Below, one piece after another: positions 41,585 to 50,507 of a DNA stretch of 63,004 nucleotides; within the stretch, counting starts at the first letter, position 1, and every line of letters starts with the position of its first letter. The DNA comes from Muribaculaceae bacterium (lineage in GTDB: Bacteria > Bacteroidota > Bacteroidia > Bacteroidales > Muribaculaceae). The notes under the pieces were generated by a model, which did no database searches, was not told the origin of the DNA, and saw only the letters and a list, made by a program, of their open reading frames with translations. The stretch covers positions 1 to 63,004 of the forward strand of contig JAFSPZ010000008.1 of assembly GCA_017451225.1 (NCBI GenBank). Reading direction: 5' to 3'. Made by a program: the position numbers and the translations under genes.

Positions 41585-44500
41585 ATGCCAGCTCCCATCG
41601 ACCTCAGCAGCCTTGCTTCGCTACTCAACGTGCAAGCACGCAGGTCGGCTATCAAGAAAATGATGGCCGATGAATCTAGCCGTGTGATGGTGGTTGATGG
41701 TCTTGCGGGCTCCTCGTCGTCGATGCTTTTCACTGCATTGCCTCAACGTGACGACCCTTATGTGATAGTTGTCAACGACCTTGACGAGGCGGGCTATGTT
41801 TATAACGACCTGTGCCAACTCACGGGCGAGGACCAGGTGCTGCTGTTCCCCTCGGGCTATAAACGCGACATTAAGTATGGTCAGGTCGATTCTCCACAGG
41901 AGATTCTTCGCACCGAGGTGCTCAAACACTGGGACAGCGATAGCCGGGTGAGATGGGTTGTTACCTATCCCGAGGCTTTGGCTGAGAAAGTTGCCGCACG
42001 TGAAAGCATTGCCAGCAGCTCCGTAACCCTTGAAGTGGGCAAAGAGGTGGATTTGACCGAAGTTGCGGTCAAGTTGCGAGAACTGGGCTTTGAGGAGGTG
42101 GACTATGTTTACGAGCCAGGGCAATTCTCGTTGCGAGGCTCCATTCTTGATGTATATTCTTTCAGTAACGAATATCCTTACCGTATCGATTTCTTCGGCG
42201 ATGAAATCGACAGCATCCGCACCTTTAATGTAGAGACGCAGCTCTCGGAGGAACGTCTCGACAGCGTGAGTGTCATCAACAACATGTCGTCTCAGGCTAT
42301 GACTGGTGGTGTGTCGCTGCTCGACTATGTGGGTAGCGATGTGGTGCTGATAGTGCGCGACATAGATTGGCTTAAGCAGCGTGTGGAAGCCATTGGTAAA
42401 GAGACAATGAGCCGTAATGCCGTTGAGTCACAAGACTGTGACAGCGATGCTCTACTCAAGGTTGTTGACGTGCCGCGCTTCATGAAGTCGCTCGAAGCAA
42501 TGCGTCGCTTGGAGTTCTACTATGGCGAGAGCAAGAACACCGGTGACGCCAAGTTGTCGCTTCATTGCTCCCCTCAGGGCATTTATCACAAGAATTTTGA
42601 CCTTATAAGCCATTCGTTCACCGATTTTCTTGAACGTGGCTATACATTATATATATTGAGTGACAGCGAGAAGCAGATTCAACGCTTGCGTGTTATCTTT
42701 GAGGACCGTCACGATGATATCGTGTTCACACCAGTAACGAAGACTTTGCACGAAGGCTTTGTCGACGAAGACCGCAAGATGTGCGTGTTTACCGACCACC
42801 AGATTTTTGACCGCTTCCACAAGTACAATCTCAAGAGTGAGCGCGCTCGCTCGGGTAAGTTGGCACTGTCGCTAAAAGAACTAAACCAGATTGAGAGTGG
42901 CGATTACATCGTTCATGAAGACCACGGAATAGGGCGTTTCGAAGGTCTGCTGCGCACGAGCATCAACGGCACAATGCAAGAGATGATAAAGTTGTCGTAC
43001 TTGAATGGAGACGTGATATTCGTTTCTATTCATGCGTTGCACAAGCTCTCGAAATATCGCGGCAAGGAAGGTGAAGCTCCCAAGCTCAGCAAGCTTGGCA
43101 CTGGCAAGTGGCAGCGCATCAAGAGCCGCACCAAAGGCCGCTTGAAGGATATAGCGCGTGACCTTATTAAGCTCTATGCTCAACGTCGTCAAGAAAAAGG
43201 CTTCTCTTTCAGTCCTGACGGCTATCTGCAACAAGAACTTGAGGCGTCGTTCATCTACGAAGACACACCCGACCAGCTGCGTGCATCGCAGGCTGTGAAG
43301 GCCGATATGGAACGCGACAAGCCCATGGACCGGCTGGTGTGTGGCGATGTGGGCTTCGGTAAGACTGAGGTTGCGATACGTGCTGCTTTCAAGGCTGCCG
43401 TCGATGGTAAACAGACTGCAGTTTTAGTTCCGACCACTGTTCTTGCTTTCCAGCATTACAACACTTTTAGTGAACGTCTCAAGGACTTTCCTGTCCGCAT
43501 CGACTACCTAAGCCGTGCCCGCCGTCCTAAGGATGTTAAACAAATTATTGCCGACCTTGCCGAGGGTAAAATAGATATTATAATTGGTACTCACAAGCTA
43601 ATAGGTAAGACTGTTAAGTTCAAGGATTTGGGCCTGCTTGTTGTTGACGAGGAGCAGAAGTTTGGAGTTGCTGTCAAGGACAAGCTCAAGCAGCTCAAAG
43701 TTAACGTCGACACCCTAACAATGAGCGCAACACCCATTCCCCGAACCTTGCAGTTCTCGCTCATGGGAGCTCGCGACTTGAGCACTATCAACACCCCTCC
43801 AGCCAACCGTCACCCCATTCTCACCAGCATCAATGCACTTGAAGACGATGTGGTGAAAGAGGCTATCAACTTCGAGCTTTCACGCAATGGACAAGTGTTC
43901 TTCGTTAATAATCGCATTGAGCCTTTGTTCAATCTCAAGGCGATGATTAATCGCCTCGTTCCTGATGCTCGTGTGGTGGTCGCTCATGGTCAAATGCCGC
44001 CAGAGCAGCTTGAACAGCGCATCATCGACTTCACCAACCATGACTATGATGTGTTATTAGCAACCACTATTATCGAGAGCGGCATCGATATGCCCAATGT
44101 GAACACCATAATTATCAATAATGCTCAGAACTATGGTTTGAGCGACCTGCATCAGCTCCGTGGCAGGGTGGGGCGAAGCCACCGCAAGGCGTTCTGTTAC
44201 TTGCTTGTGCCTCCTGGTGTTCCTCTCACGTCGGTTGCTCGACGTCGACTTCAGGCTATAGAGAGTTTCAGCGACTTGGGGGCCGGCATCCACATCGCCA
44301 TGCAGGATCTTGACATACGCGGAGCCGGTAATCTGCTGGGTGCTGAGCAGAGTGGATTCATTGCCGATCTGGGTTTTGAAACCTACCAAAAGATTCTTAA
44401 GGAGGCAGTATTAGAGTTGAAGACCGAGGAGTTTGCCGACACATTTATGGAGCAGGCACAGGACGAAGCTGCTATTACAGGCGAGCAAGAAATGGAGTTT

Positions 44501-44965
44501 GCCACCGATTGTGTGATTGATACCGACCTTACACTCATGTTCCCTGCCAGTTATGTGCCTCAGGAGAACGAGCGCATTTCGCTCTATCGCGAGCTCGACA
44601 ACATGGAAAGCCAGCGCGATGTCGATGACTTTGAGGCTCGTCTCGAAGACAGGTTTGGTTCCATCCCCGACGTTGGAAAAGAGCTCATACACATTGTGCC
44701 GTTGCGTCGCACTGCTCGTCGCCTGGGCATCGAGAAGATTGCTTTGATGAAGGGGCAGATGTATGTTTACTTCGTTGGCGACGAGAACAAAGCCTACTAT
44801 CAGTCTCGAGCCTTTGGTAGAATGCTCAATTATCTGCAAATGAATCCATTGCGTTGCAAGCTGCGTGAGAAAAACGGTAAGCGCTCAATGCTCATCAGTA
44901 ATGTCACTACTGTGCTTCAAGCTCTAGACATCTTGCGTATGATTACTTCTCTTGAGGCTATTTAA
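41585..44965 (+). CDS. mfd: Transcription-repair coupling factor
   Basis: 1126 residues. UvrB-like N-terminal domains, RNA-polymerase-interaction domain (EDHGIGRFEGL, YLNGDVIFVSIHALHKLSKY), then the RecG-like motor: GDVGFGKTEVAIRAAFK (Walker A), LLVVDEEQKFG (DEEQ box), TMSATPIPRTLQ, ATTIIESGIDMPNVNT and QLRGRVGRSHRKAFCYLL. C-terminal TRCF domain (ENERISLYRELDNM). It removes stalled polymerase and recruits UvrA. Length is normal. Confidence 0.97.
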   Translation: MPAPIDLSSLASLLNVQARRSAIKKMMADESSRVMVVDGLAGSSSSMLFTALPQRDDPYVIVVNDLDEAGYVYNDLCQLTGEDQVLLFPSGYKRDIKYGQVDSPQEILRTEVLKHWDSDSRVRWVVTYPEALAEKVAARESIASSSVTLEVGKEVDLTEVAVKLRELGFEEVDYVYEPGQFSLRGSILDVYSFSNEYPYRIDFFGDEIDSIRTFNVETQLSEERLDSVSVINNMSSQAMTGGVSLLDYVGSDVVLIVRDIDWLKQRVEAIGKETMSRNAVESQDCDSDALLKVVDVPRFMKSLEAMRRLEFYYGESKNTGDAKLSLHCSPQGIYHKNFDLISHSFTDFLERGYTLYILSDSEKQIQRLRVIFEDRHDDIVFTPVTKTLHEGFVDEDRKMCVFTDHQIFDRFHKYNLKSERARSGKLALSLKELNQIESGDYIVHEDHGIGRFEGLLRTSINGTMQEMIKLSYLNGDVIFVSIHALHKLSKYRGKEGEAPKLSKLGTGKWQRIKSRTKGRLKDIARDLIKLYAQRRQEKGFSFSPDGYLQQELEASFIYEDTPDQLRASQAVKADMERDKPMDRLVCGDVGFGKTEVAIRAAFKAAVDGKQTAVLVPTTVLAFQHYNTFSERLKDFPVRIDYLSRARRPKDVKQIIADLAEGKIDIIIGTHKLIGKTVKFKDLGLLVVDEEQKFGVAVKDKLKQLKVNVDTLTMSATPIPRTLQFSLMGARDLSTINTPPANRHPILTSINALEDDVVKEAINFELSRNGQVFFVNNRIEPLFNLKAMINRLVPDARVVVAHGQMPPEQLEQRIIDFTNHDYDVLLATTIIESGIDMPNVNTIIINNAQNYGLSDLHQLRGRVGRSHRKAFCYLLVPPGVPLTSVARRRLQAIESFSDLGAGIHIAMQDLDIRGAGNLLGAEQSGFIADLGFETYQKILKEAVLELKTEEFADTFMEQAQDEAAITGEQEMEFATDCVIDTDLTLMFPASYVPQENERISLYRELDNMESQRDVDDFEARLEDRFGSIPDVGKELIHIVPLRRTARRLGIEKIALMKGQMYVYFVGDENKAYYQSRAFGRMLNYLQMNPLRCKLREKNGKRSMLISNVTTVLQALDILRMITSLEAI

Positions 44966-45103
44966 CGTCTCAAGTCGAGCGTAGATGTTTTGTTTCATAT
45001 AAAGAAAAAAACTCGATGAAGAGATGTGTAAATATATCTCTGAAAAAGATTATTTTATCGATTTTTTACAGCAGAGGCATTTGGGGGCGGGTTTTCCTTA
45101 AGA

Positions 45104-45135
45104 TTTGCACATTTCGCTATTTATTGCTATCTTTG
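45104..45135 (+). promoter_or_regulatory. Promoter of the aminopeptidase P gene
   Basis: TTTG (45104-45107), 20 bases, TATCTTTG (45128-45135): full Bacteroidetes promoter, 53 bases before the ATG. Confidence 0.75.
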
Positions 45136-45188
45136 AGCGTTTAAAAGAGAAAAAAGATTAATAACCAAATAAAACCGATAACCTAATT

Positions 45189-46589
45189 ATGTTTAACAAA
45201 GAAGTTTATGTAGAGCGCCGCAACGAGCTTAAAAAGCTAATGAAAGACGGCCTGGTAGTGCTCTTTGGCAACAATGAGGCACCAAACAATTACCCCAACA
45301 ATGCTTACTATCCCTTCCGTCAGGACTCGTCGTTCCTGTACTACTTTGGCCAGAAGCGTGACGGGCTGGTTGGTGTGATAGACGTTGAGAGCGGCAAAGA
45401 AACGCTCTTTGGCGATGACATCGATATTGAGGATATCGTGTGGTATGGATCGGTCGACAGCGTGGCCGACATGGCAGCTCAAGTGGGAGTGGCCAACAGC
45501 GCTCCAATGGCTCAGCTCGAGGTGATGGTGAAAGAGGCGGTTGCTAAGGGCCGCAAGGTACATTTCCTTCCTCCTTATCGTCATGATACCATGATTCAAA
45601 TCATGGACTTGATGGGCATCCATCCAAGCAAACAGAAAGAGGCTGCGTCGCTTGAATTGATTATGGCCGTTGTCAAGATGCGCTCGGCAAAGACTCCTCT
45701 CGAGATAGAGGAACTTGAGCGCGCTTGTGCAATAGGCTACAAGATGCACACTACCGCCATGAAGCTAATCAAACCTGGTGTAACCGAGAAATACATTGCC
45801 GGACAAATCAATGGCATAGCACAAAGCTATGGTGCTCAGGTGAGCTTTGGTACCATCTTCTCGCAGCATGGCGAGATTATGCATGGCGCTCCATCAATGG
45901 CCGAGCTTGAGGCCGGACGACTGGTGCTGTGTGACTGTGGCGCCGAGACTATTGAGCATTACTGCAGCGACAACACCCGCACCATGCCCGTTAACGGCAA
46001 GTATACCTCGCGTCAGTTGTCAATTTACAGCATTGTAGAAGATTGCCACGATTTGGTACTGAAAGTTGCAAAACCAGGCGTTAAATACTTTGACGTACAC
46101 ATGGCTGTGTGTCGCTTGATGACCGAGCGCCTCAAAGCTATAGGCCTGATGAAGGGCGACATCGACGAGGCGGTAGCCGCTGGCGCTCATGCCTTGTTCC
46201 TGCCTCACGGCCTTGGCCATATGATGGGAATGGATGTTCACGACATGGAAGGTCTGGGACAGATTTATGTAGGCTTTGACGAGGAGACTCGTCCACGTCT
46301 CGACCAGTTTGGTACAAACGCTCTACGCATGGGTCGTCGTCTCGAAGAAGGTTTTGTTATTACCGACGAGCCAGGTATCTATTTCATCCCTGACCTCATC
46401 GACGAGTGGCGCGCTAAGGGACATTGTGCCGAGTTCCTCAACTTTGACAAGATTGAGACTTACAAAGACTTTGGTGGCATCCGCATCGAGGACGACGTGC
46501 TCATCACCGCCGATGGCTGCCGTTTCTTGGGCAAAGAAATCATTCCTTACCACCCTAAGGATGTAGAAGAGTTTATGGCTCAGCAATAG
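45189..46589 (+). CDS. pepP: Xaa-Pro aminopeptidase (aminopeptidase P, M24B)
   Basis: 466 residues. N-terminal AMP_N domain (YPFRQDSSFLYYFG) and C-terminal pita-bread domain with metal ligands in CDCGAETIEHYCSDNTRT (two Asp), HGLGHMMGMDVHD (His), DEPGIYFIPDLIDEW (Glu) and GGIRIEDDVLI (Glu). It removes N-terminal residues before proline; probably cytoplasmic, as no signal peptide is seen. Single-gene unit with its own promoter. Confidence 0.94.
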   Translation: MFNKEVYVERRNELKKLMKDGLVVLFGNNEAPNNYPNNAYYPFRQDSSFLYYFGQKRDGLVGVIDVESGKETLFGDDIDIEDIVWYGSVDSVADMAAQVGVANSAPMAQLEVMVKEAVAKGRKVHFLPPYRHDTMIQIMDLMGIHPSKQKEAASLELIMAVVKMRSAKTPLEIEELERACAIGYKMHTTAMKLIKPGVTEKYIAGQINGIAQSYGAQVSFGTIFSQHGEIMHGAPSMAELEAGRLVLCDCGAETIEHYCSDNTRTMPVNGKYTSRQLSIYSIVEDCHDLVLKVAKPGVKYFDVHMAVCRLMTERLKAIGLMKGDIDEAVAAGAHALFLPHGLGHMMGMDVHDMEGLGQIYVGFDEETRPRLDQFGTNALRMGRRLEEGFVITDEPGIYFIPDLIDEWRAKGHCAEFLNFDKIETYKDFGGIRIEDDVLITADGCRFLGKEIIPYHPKDVEEFMAQQ

Positions 46590-46620
46590 TGGAGAGTGGA
46601 GAGTACAGAGTTAAGAGTTA
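46589..46620. repeat. Low-complexity repeat after pepP
   Basis: GTGGAGAGTGGAGAGTACAG and then AGTTAAGAGTTA: overlapping near-copies of GAGAGT/AGAGTTA. Similar in kind to 22500-22530. Confidence 0.55.
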
Positions 46621-46766
46621 TGTGTGGCTCTACCGTTTTTCTCTTAATGTTGTACTTCTCCGTAAAATCTCCTCACTAGAACCGAACTTTTGAGGACATG
46701 ATATTTCCCTTATCTTTCACTAAATCTTGAGAGAACTGATTTCATACCTCAAGAATTTTAACGAAA

Positions 46767-46799
46767 TTTGCAAATAAGTTGTGCATAGCGGTAATTTTG
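46767..46799 (+). promoter_or_regulatory. Promoter with flanking inverted repeat, upstream of 46941 gene
   Basis: TTTG (46767-46770), 21 bases, TAATTTTG (46792-46799). GTTGTGCATAGCG (46779-46791) in the spacer and CGATAGGCACAAC (46838-46850) downstream of the start are an inverted repeat with 11 of 13 matches, a possible operator pair. The leader to the ATG at 46941 is about 135 bases and holds no ORF. Confidence 0.55.
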
Positions 46800-46940
46800 G
46801 TAGTTTTTAAATATTGTACTAAAATGCTAAAAATCAGCGATAGGCACAACTTTTTCAACATTGATTTGTTGGCAAATTAATTTCGCTAACGATATTACTT
46901 TAGAAACTTTTTATGATTAAAAGTTAAACCATTTATTCTT

Positions 46941-47561
46941 ATGACAATGAAAGTGCTTCGCACATATAAAGATATGAATCTTGCTGAAAATGCCGGTCTT
47001 CGCCTTAAGAATGCTGGTATAGATTACTTTATCAGACAAACCGCTGATGAATCAACAAATGAGCCCTGCTGGGTAATCTATGTGGACGAGAAAGATTTTA
47101 AGCGAGCGCTTAACGTTTCGCAAAATCCTAAATATGATTCTCGCAATGGATCTAACTCTAATTCCAATAAAAATTTATTGCATAGTGACAATGATTTTTG
47201 GTTTTATCGGTTAATTGATAAATTTAATAAAGTGTTGTGGCCCATAATTTTTTTTGGAGCACCAGTAGTTTTCATAGTGTGGCTTTTTTCTTTTGCTTTT
47301 CCCAGTTGTTCCAACAACAATCCCACGGCAAGCGATGTAGAGATTAATGATACCATATCAAATGTTGATGATATTGTTATTTCCAAGCACGATTCGGAAT
47401 TAGATAATCATAATTATAAGGAGAACCATCTCAATCGACCACCTATCAAGATTGATGCTCCAAAGGTTAAGAAGAATGATAATGGTCGCCCAAAAACTCT
47501 AAGAGAAAGACTTGAAGAAAACCGTGCAAAATATAGAAATCAAACAGACAAGAACCAATAA
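46941..47561 (+). CDS. DUF2007-like single-pass membrane protein
   Basis: 206 residues. The N-terminal 70 residues (VLRTYKDMNLAENAGLRLKN, CWVIYVDEKDFKRALNV) match the DUF2007 pattern, sometimes called putative signal-transducing protein. A membrane helix (about 96-117, VLWPIIFFGAPVVFIVWLFSF) follows, then a charged, Asn/Asp/Lys-rich tail (about 80 residues). An ATG two codons further in is equally possible. It precedes a peptidase gene by 87 bases. Confidence 0.7.
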   Translation: MTMKVLRTYKDMNLAENAGLRLKNAGIDYFIRQTADESTNEPCWVIYVDEKDFKRALNVSQNPKYDSRNGSNSNSNKNLLHSDNDFWFYRLIDKFNKVLWPIIFFGAPVVFIVWLFSFAFPSCSNNNPTASDVEINDTISNVDDIVISKHDSELDNHNYKENHLNRPPIKIDAPKVKKNDNGRPKTLRERLEENRAKYRNQTDKNQ

Positions 47562-47648
47562 TTTATTCTAATATTTCTATCATTTGTACAAATAAACACT
47601 AATCAAGAACACACATACAAGATTATTATTAATTAATCACTGGAAAAT

Positions 47649-49013
47649 ATGAAGAAATCTATTTTAACTCTTTTATTTATCATGGCATTCAGCTTGACGA
47701 ACAATGCCCAACAGATGTTAACAAGCAAAGTGAACCACGACAAGATGCTTAACCGTTTTCTTAACTACGTTAATATTGAGAGTCAATCAATGTATGTTTC
47801 GGACAACTCTTTCCCTATGACTGAAGGTCAGAAGCGTATTGCCCAATTCATCTATGATGAGGTGAAAGCATTGGGAGGTAAAGATGTAAAGGTCACCCTT
47901 AGTGACACTTATTACGTTTACATTGATATCCCTGCAAATGTAAAGAAAGCTGTGCCATCGCTTTTAATAATGGCTCACATGGATGTTACCCCCGAAGCCC
48001 CGGGACAAGGGATAAAACCTATCGTTCATCGCAATTATGACGGTGGCGACATAGTGTTGCCTGGGGGCATCACACTTAGTCCAAATACTCCACAAGGATC
48101 TCATTTAAAAAACTTGGTTGGGAAAACCATCGTTACGAGCGACGGCAACACTCTTCTTGGTGCCGATGATAAGACAGGTTGTGCTGTGCTTATCTCGCTT
48201 GTTGAGGAGATTATTAAAAATCCAAATTTCAAGCATGGCCGAGTGATGGTTGCACTTAGTCAGAATGAAGACGTGGGTATGGCAGCCATGGGTTATGACC
48301 CGAGCGTTTTTGGCGACCGTCCCGATGTTGTTGTTGATATTGACGGTGCTGATTACAACGTTTTTTCTATTGCCAACTTTACTGCTGTAGGGCAAAACTA
48401 TTATTTTAAGGGCAACGATGTTCACCCTGGTCATGCTAAGGAAGGAAAATATGGCGATGCCCTCACTGCTGCGTCTTATTTTCTTGGACTTATCCCGCCT
48501 GAGATCCATCCAAGCAATCGTGATGGAGAACAAGGATATGTGCACTGCTTTGCGATGGAGCATCCCAAAGACAAAAATGGAAAGCCAATAAAGACAGACT
48601 ATGAGCTCAAATTTCGCATACGCTACTTTGACAAGGAAGAAGGTGCCTATCAACGGCAACTCATGCAGCTTAACCTTGCAAAAACTCAGCAAGCATTCCC
48701 AAATGTGACAATCTCCAAGACTGCCGATGATACTCAATATGAGAATATCGCCTATTCGCTGCCAGATTTCCTTCCACCAATGATTGAGAAAGCTTCAAGA
48801 GAAGAAGGTTTGCCTATGATGGCATGCAACAAACGAGGTGGCACAACATCGGCAATGATGGTTGCTCGTTTTCCAGATGCTATGCCTGGTGGTTCAGGCA
48901 TATACTCAGGTCAACAAGGAATACATTCTTGTTATGAGTGGGCTTGCATTGATGAGTTGCTTATCCTTGTGAACGTGTGCGAGAACTTAATAACACAAAT
49001 CACAGATAAATAA
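47649..49013 (+). CDS. Secreted PepT-like tripeptidase (M20B)
   Basis: 454 residues with a signal peptide (SILTLLFIMAFSLTNNAQQ), unlike cytoplasmic PepT. Metal ligands can be placed: MAHMDVTPEAPG (His and Asp), LLGADDKTGCAVL (Asp and the following segment) and VDIDGADYNVFSI. GNDVHPGHAKEGKYGDAL is the lid-domain histidine region. The end has GGTTSAMMVARFPDAMP. It would cleave N-terminal residues of tripeptides in the periplasm. Its TAA overlaps the ATG of a tiny broken ORF (49013-49102). Confidence 0.88.
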   Translation: MKKSILTLLFIMAFSLTNNAQQMLTSKVNHDKMLNRFLNYVNIESQSMYVSDNSFPMTEGQKRIAQFIYDEVKALGGKDVKVTLSDTYYVYIDIPANVKKAVPSLLIMAHMDVTPEAPGQGIKPIVHRNYDGGDIVLPGGITLSPNTPQGSHLKNLVGKTIVTSDGNTLLGADDKTGCAVLISLVEEIIKNPNFKHGRVMVALSQNEDVGMAAMGYDPSVFGDRPDVVVDIDGADYNVFSIANFTAVGQNYYFKGNDVHPGHAKEGKYGDALTAASYFLGLIPPEIHPSNRDGEQGYVHCFAMEHPKDKNGKPIKTDYELKFRIRYFDKEEGAYQRQLMQLNLAKTQQAFPNVTISKTADDTQYENIAYSLPDFLPPMIEKASREEGLPMMACNKRGGTTSAMMVARFPDAMPGGSGIYSGQQGIHSCYEWACIDELLILVNVCENLITQITDK

Positions 49014-49102
49014 TGAAAAAGTCATTAATTGTAGTCACACTATCTGTATCTTTCGCATTTGGACTCAATGCGCTGCTTCGCACTAAAATTTATTTTAAAT
49101 AA
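49013..49102 (+). pseudogene. Remnant ORF: signal peptide of a lost secreted protein
   Basis: 29 codons: KKSLIVVTLSVSFAFGLNAL, a good signal peptide, then LRTKIYFK and a stop. The ATG overlaps the pepT-like stop (TAATG), the mark of an operon partner. The reading is broken exactly where a palindrome-rich element (49070-49231) begins, so insertion of that element is the likely cause. Confidence 0.5.
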
Positions 49103-49231
49103 TTTTAGCGCCCTTAGGCGCAATATCAATTTTAGCACGCAGTGCTTCAATTTTCCACTCCGCTAGGAGTGGCAAGAAGTTGCGGATATGAAATTTTATA
49201 ATAAATTTTGATTCAATTTTAAGCGCAGCGC
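49070..49231. repeat. Palindrome-rich element with GCGCTGC/GCAGCGC ends
   Basis: About 162 bases between GCGCTGC (49070-49076) and GCAGCGC (49225-49231). It contains AATTTTAGCGCCCTTAGGCG and a perfect 7-pair hairpin CCACTCC-gcta-GGAGTGG (49155-49172), with several AATTTTA stretches in both directions. No ORF. It looks like a small repeated intergenic or MITE-like element; copy number is unknown. Confidence 0.45.
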
Positions 49232-49280
49232 CCCACAAGTCTCAAAGAAATAGTTTAGATGGGAGAGTTTATTTGGATTT

Positions 49281-49316
49281 TCTAGATCTTCTAGATCTTC
49301 TAGATTGTCTAGATAA
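49281..49316. repeat. Tandem 9-base repeat, four copies (TCTAGATCT type)
   Basis: TCTAGATCT repeated four times with changes in the last two units (TCTAGATTG, TCTAGATAA). The array runs over the stop codon of the radical SAM gene at 49309-49311. Confidence 0.75.
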
Positions 49317-49962
49317 ACTCTTCTCTAGTTTTTTGTCTTTCAACTATATACTCAAACTCGTCGAAGTTTTTTACTCCCATTTCTGAGAGGAGGGCTCGGC
49401 TGTGGTCGATGTCGGCTTGGGTGTTGTAGTCGGGGATGTGGGGGAGGCGCACTATGACTTTCTCTGCCATGCCATCGTGCGACATTAGCCAGCGCAGGTT
49501 GTCGAGGACTTGTGCGTTGTCGCGCGTGGTGTATTCTTTATAGATGGAAGGGTTTGTGTCCTTTATGTCAATCATAAACTGGTTAACATAAGGCAGCACA
49601 TTCACCAGATGCTTGCGGTCTACGTTTAGCGACGTCTCTATATTGATTTTCCACTCAGCGGGCTTGATGCTGCAGAACTCCTCGATAAACTCACTGCGCA
49701 GCAGTGGTTCACCACCACCAAATGTTACACCGCCGCCTGTGGCGAGGAAGTAGAGATTATCAAGCAGCAGTTCGTCGAGTAGTTCGCTGGTGGTTATGTT
49801 TCGCCACACCATTTCAGGGTCGAGACACTGTGGATTAAGGCAGTATTTGCATCGCAGTGGACAGTTGTGGAATGCAACCAGCGTTGTCACCCCCTTGCCG
49901 TCGGTGGCAAGGCGATGCCGAACAATACCAATAAAAGGCGCCGATAATTCTTTTCGTTCCAT
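49309..49962 (-). CDS. Radical SAM activase-like enzyme (PflA/NrdG type)
   Basis: 217 residues. CPLRCKYC (CxxxCxxC) near residue 34, then GGGVTFGGGEPLL, the GGE motif, NIETSLNV and QFMIDIKDTNPSIYKEYT. These features match the glycyl-radical-enzyme activase group, but no such partner enzyme is in the window and the protein is shorter than typical PflA (about 245). It has no extra ferredoxin insert. It lies 67 bases after two Cys/His-module genes on the same strand; an attenuator-like hairpin (49965-50004) separates them. Its real substrate is unknown. Confidence 0.85.
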   Translation of the reverse strand: MERKELSAPFIGIVRHRLATDGKGVTTLVAFHNCPLRCKYCLNPQCLDPEMVWRNITTSELLDELLLDNLYFLATGGGVTFGGGEPLLRSEFIEEFCSIKPAEWKINIETSLNVDRKHLVNVLPYVNQFMIDIKDTNPSIYKEYTTRDNAQVLDNLRWLMSHDGMAEKVIVRLPHIPDYNTQADIDHSRALLSEMGVKNFDEFEYIVERQKTREEFI

Positions 49963-49964
49963 AT

Positions 49965-50004
49965 GAAAAAAAGTACACCGTTGTTTTTACACCACTAGGT
50001 GTAC
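49965..50004 (-). terminator. Attenuator-like hairpin pair before the radical SAM start codon
   Basis: In the minus transcript, GTACACC (50004-49998) can pair with the near GGTGTA (49993-49988, 4-base loop) or with the distal GGTGTAC (49979-49973). The distal pairing is followed at once by seven U residues (49972-49966) and the start codon at 49962 lies three bases further. The two folds exclude each other, a typical terminator/antiterminator arrangement. No peptide or ligand is evident. Confidence 0.6.
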
Positions 50005-50029
50005 GTTATTTTTCTCTGTCCTTTGCAGG

Positions 50030-50485
50030 TTATTTCTTGGTGGTTTTCTTTGGTTGCTTGATGTTGGCAGAATCGGGGAGACACACCACATCGCCCATGA
50101 GCTGGAATGGCTCTTCGGTACTGTCTACAGGTGTGAATTGTGCCGATGGTGGAGTTTTAGTGCCATTGTTAACGGCATTGGTTTGCTTGCCTTCTGGCGA
50201 GTTCATTGGTTCGAGATATCCATCGGGCTGGAAAATCTTAGGCTGGCACGACGACATGGCGCCTAGTGCCACACTCAGCCCGGCGATGGTCACAGCTTTG
50301 CCCAATGCTTGGCGGTTGCGCAGCTGCTTCTCGAGCCATCGCATCTCGCTCTCGCACTTGGGGCATGTGCCGGCGCATTCTCCCTCATGGTTGCACTCGG
50401 TGGGCGAGTAGTCTATATCGTTGGCACTGGCTATCTCGCTGCGGATAGCTTTCAGTGTCTCACATATTTGTTTGCCGAATTCCAT
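50030..50485 (-). CDS. Cys/His-module membrane protein without TonB-C domain
   Basis: 151 residues from the ATG at 50485; a longer frame to 50539 overlaps the upstream gene. Start EFGKQICETLKAIRSEIASA, then CNHEGEC and GTCPKCESE: C-x-H-x3-C-x3-C-x2-C. A hydrophobic stretch (about 63-80) ends AMSSCQP, which resembles a lipobox but is far from the N-terminus. The rest is a Pro/Thr/Asn-rich tail. The first 80 residues are nearly identical to the protein encoded just upstream, a recent duplication. Function unknown. Confidence 0.7.
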   Translation of the reverse strand: MEFGKQICETLKAIRSEIASANDIDYSPTECNHEGECAGTCPKCESEMRWLEKQLRNRQALGKAVTIAGLSVALGAMSSCQPKIFQPDGYLEPMNSPEGKQTNAVNNGTKTPPSAQFTPVDSTEEPFQLMGDVVCLPDSANIKQPKKTTKK

Positions 50486-50507
50486 AATATTTGTTCGTTC
50501 TAAATTT

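Noticed and set aside
49281-49316. CRISPR-like repeat array
   Set aside because: Units are 9 bases in direct contact, without spacers; it is a plain tandem repeat. No CRISPR array or cas gene was seen in the window.
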